A DNA stretch of 21,784 nt from an uncultured Collinsella sp. Its GTDB lineage: Bacteria; Actinomycetota; Coriobacteriia; Coriobacteriales; Coriobacteriaceae. Below are positions 20,813 through 21,784 of this stretch, piece after piece. The translations under genes and the position numbers were made by a program. The stretch's first letter is position 1; each line of letters begins with the position of its first letter. Location: NCBI GenBank assembly GCA_934646965.1, contig CAKUEZ010000030.1, positions 1-21,784 on the forward strand, in the 5' to 3' direction. The notes beneath the pieces were generated by a model. It searched no databases. It saw only the letters and a program-made list of their open reading frames with translations, and was not told the origin of the DNA.

Positions 20813-20851
20813 ATCATTTTACTTCAGAATACGTAATTACGTAATTACGTA
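20813..20851 (-). promoter_or_regulatory. Operator palindrome and candidate promoter of the R-M operon
   Basis: Three TACGTA boxes joined by two ATT/AAT spacers make a perfect 22-bp palindrome at 20830-20851. On the minus strand TTACGT inside it is 17 bp from TAAAAT (near 20815-20820), a plausible -35/-10 pair, so a protein bound here would block the polymerase. RHH dimers typically bind short tandem boxes of this size. Confidence 0.55.
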
Positions 20852-21205
20852 GACTAATTTGAGCCATGCAGCACTCAATCACTAGTCAGTATTCGTTGAC
20901 AAATTGCTGGGGATAACGAATATATCGAGGTAGACACCCGTTTTTGCCGTCTGTGAGTACCTGCAAATCGATACCCAAAACGTCGTGAGTACATTTTGAG
21001 TACCAGTCCGAGCGGCCTCTTGCGGACGGACGCAATCTGCCGGTCAGCATTAATTAGAAATAAATTGATGGCGTTGCTTCGGTAATTGAAAGCACTTTAA
21101 AACATACCAGCAAACAATAATCCCAGCTAAACAGCTTGAGAGATTGCGTGGCTGGTTTGTATGTACCACATACACCACAATGCATAAGCACCCATGGCAC
21201 GCAAA
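20852..21205. other. AT-rich gap with GAGTAC repeats, no supported gene
   Basis: About 350 bp without a convincing gene on either strand. GTGAGTAC occurs twice and TGAGTACC once more within 20953-21005, in a stretch (CCCGTTTTTGCC onward) that reads like a dispersed intergenic repeat. No tRNA or hairpin RNA was recognised. Confidence 0.45.
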
Positions 21206-21240
21206 TAAAAAACGAGGGAGGCCGTTTCCGACCTCCCTCG
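21205..21240 (-). terminator. Strong leftward rho-independent terminator
   Basis: CGAGGGAGG (21213-21221) pairs with CCTCCCTCG (21232-21240), loop 10 nt. On the minus strand the hairpin is followed by a T-rich tract (TTTTTTATTT, from about 21212 down). It lies 15 bp past the stop of the IEWE-encoding tail at 21255, as a host gene's own terminator would. Confidence 0.8.
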
Positions 21241-21255
21241 CAAAGGGTCTCTGAT

Positions 21256-21269
21256 TATTCCCACTCGAT
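21256..21269. other. Candidate attachment site (right), guaA 3'-end-like
   Basis: On the minus strand the sequence reads GCC ATC GAG TGG GAA TAA (AIEWE-stop), followed by the strong terminator. Its core TCCCACTCGAT matches the left candidate at 3077-3087. The frame upstream is closed by TGA after about 12 codons, so guaA itself is not attached; an apparent 5-bp duplication (GACGG) near 21287 may have broken that frame. Confidence 0.4.
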
Positions 21270-21724
21270 GGCTTTGGTTCTGCCGTCCCGTCATTCCAGT
21301 TGCATCCAGTTTTCGGCATCGACACGGAACGCGTGCCGCCGAATGACGCGATGTCGCGTTTCGTCGGCTTCGGGGACAAAAGTTGGGACAACCTCAAAAA
21401 CTTTTTTCAAACTCAGGGCTTTGAGTTTTTGTTTTTGTCCCAAAGTGCGCGGCGGGTCGCCTTTGGAGGCTCGATGGCGCCGAAAACGCCCGTTTTGAAA
21501 CTCAACCGCCCTTTTGCCTGCAAGCCGCCAGCTGCAATCGCAAGTGAATTAACGCGAGTGGCTTGCGCGCCATTTGCAAAACCCCAGGTCGCAGGTCTTC
21601 GCCATTCGTGAACAAAGTGAGTAGTCTCAGGTGGCTTGCTTATGAGTTGGCGAACGGGCCTTCAGGATCCAGGGCAAACATGCTGGTAGAATAGGATTCT
21701 CAAATCAATGACAGGAGAACGAGC
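21270..21724. other. Repeat-rich gap before the Abi gene, possible decayed reading frame
   Basis: An imperfect inverted repeat has arms at 21383-21402 and 21424-21443 (17 of 20 paired), with an inner pair AAACTCA/TGAGTTT (21409-21415, 21422-21428). A leftward open frame of about 80 codons ends ...FRVDAENWMQLE-stop near 21287 and reads protein-like but has no start codon behind a ribosome site. A dispersed intergenic repeat is the more likely reading. Confidence 0.4.
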
Positions 21725-21784
21725 ATGGCCGAACCCCACGATAGGAAGCCGATCCTCACGATCGAGCAGCAGATAGAGCACCTC
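21725..21784 (+). CDS. Abi-family abortive infection protein (start only)
   Basis: The first 20 residues, MAEPHDRKPILTIEQQIEHL, are visible before the window ends. The KPxLTxEQQIxxL pattern is the typical opening of Abi_2 (AbiD/AbiF-type) abortive infection proteins, which stop phage growth by killing or halting the infected cell, probably through RNA damage. AGGAGA lies about 8 bp before ATG. It stands close to the type III R-M operon, so phage defence genes may be clustered here. The call rests on a short segment. Confidence 0.65.
   Translation, partial: MAEPHDRKPILTIEQQIEHL

Noticed and set aside
21050..21397. Leftward 115-codon frame
   Set aside because: It runs through the strong terminator at 21205-21240 and through the att-like sequence in a different frame; no start signal was found.

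Overview
The window looks like chromosomal DNA of a high-GC gut actinobacterium of the class Coriobacteriia, most likely Collinsella or a close relative. This rests on GC-rich genes separated by AT-richer intergenic stretches full of inverted repeats, on the YjdF protein, and on the His-repeat/zinc-ribbon protein type. The genus is inferred; no rRNA or tRNA gene is present to confirm it.

Layout. (1) 1-3072, apparently host-like: a minus-strand Fe-S flavoprotein reductase (417-947), a repeat-rich gap of about 800 bp, yjdF with a structured leader (1756-2175), and a decayed minus-strand gene resembling a type III toxin (2384-2746). (2) 3074-12189, core of an integrative mobilizable element: a two-HTH regulator facing left (3202-4338), then a rightward run of tightly packed genes. 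These are an excisionase-like protein, a tyrosine integrase, a ribbon-helix-helix protein, a small protein, a VirE-type ATPase/helicase, an oriT-like inverted repeat, an orphan protein, a second ribbon-helix-helix protein, a MobL-like relaxase and a VirD4/TraG-like coupling protein ending at a strong terminator. No type IV secretion channel genes are present, so transfer would need a helper element. (3) 12193-15314, cargo and structured DNA: a cluster of five stem-loops, a small XRE repressor divergent from a Tat-type lipoprotein, a membrane-anchored His-repeat/zinc-ribbon protein, two small leftward genes (one DUF2958-like), and a long interrupted hairpin. (4) 15505-20765, a leftward type III restriction-modification operon: RHH regulator, short Mod N-terminal fragment, Mod, Res. 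(5) 20766-21784: an operator palindrome, repeats, a terminator, a second copy of the att-like sequence, and the start of an Abi-family abortive infection gene.

How the parts fit. Two same-orientation copies of an ATCGAGTGGGA sequence, which resembles the 3' end of guaA (a known integration target), lie 18.2 kb apart at 3074 and 21256. They could be the ends of one element carrying integration, mobilization and restriction functions, although intact guaA is not visible. The most notable local signal is in the methyltransferase gene. Its N-terminal domain and main body lie in two frames joined exactly at a run of seven G, and removing one G would fuse them. This suggests a phase-variable or recently broken type III methyltransferase. 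The operon is headed by a small RHH protein with a 22-bp perfect palindrome upstream, an unusual arrangement for type III R-M.
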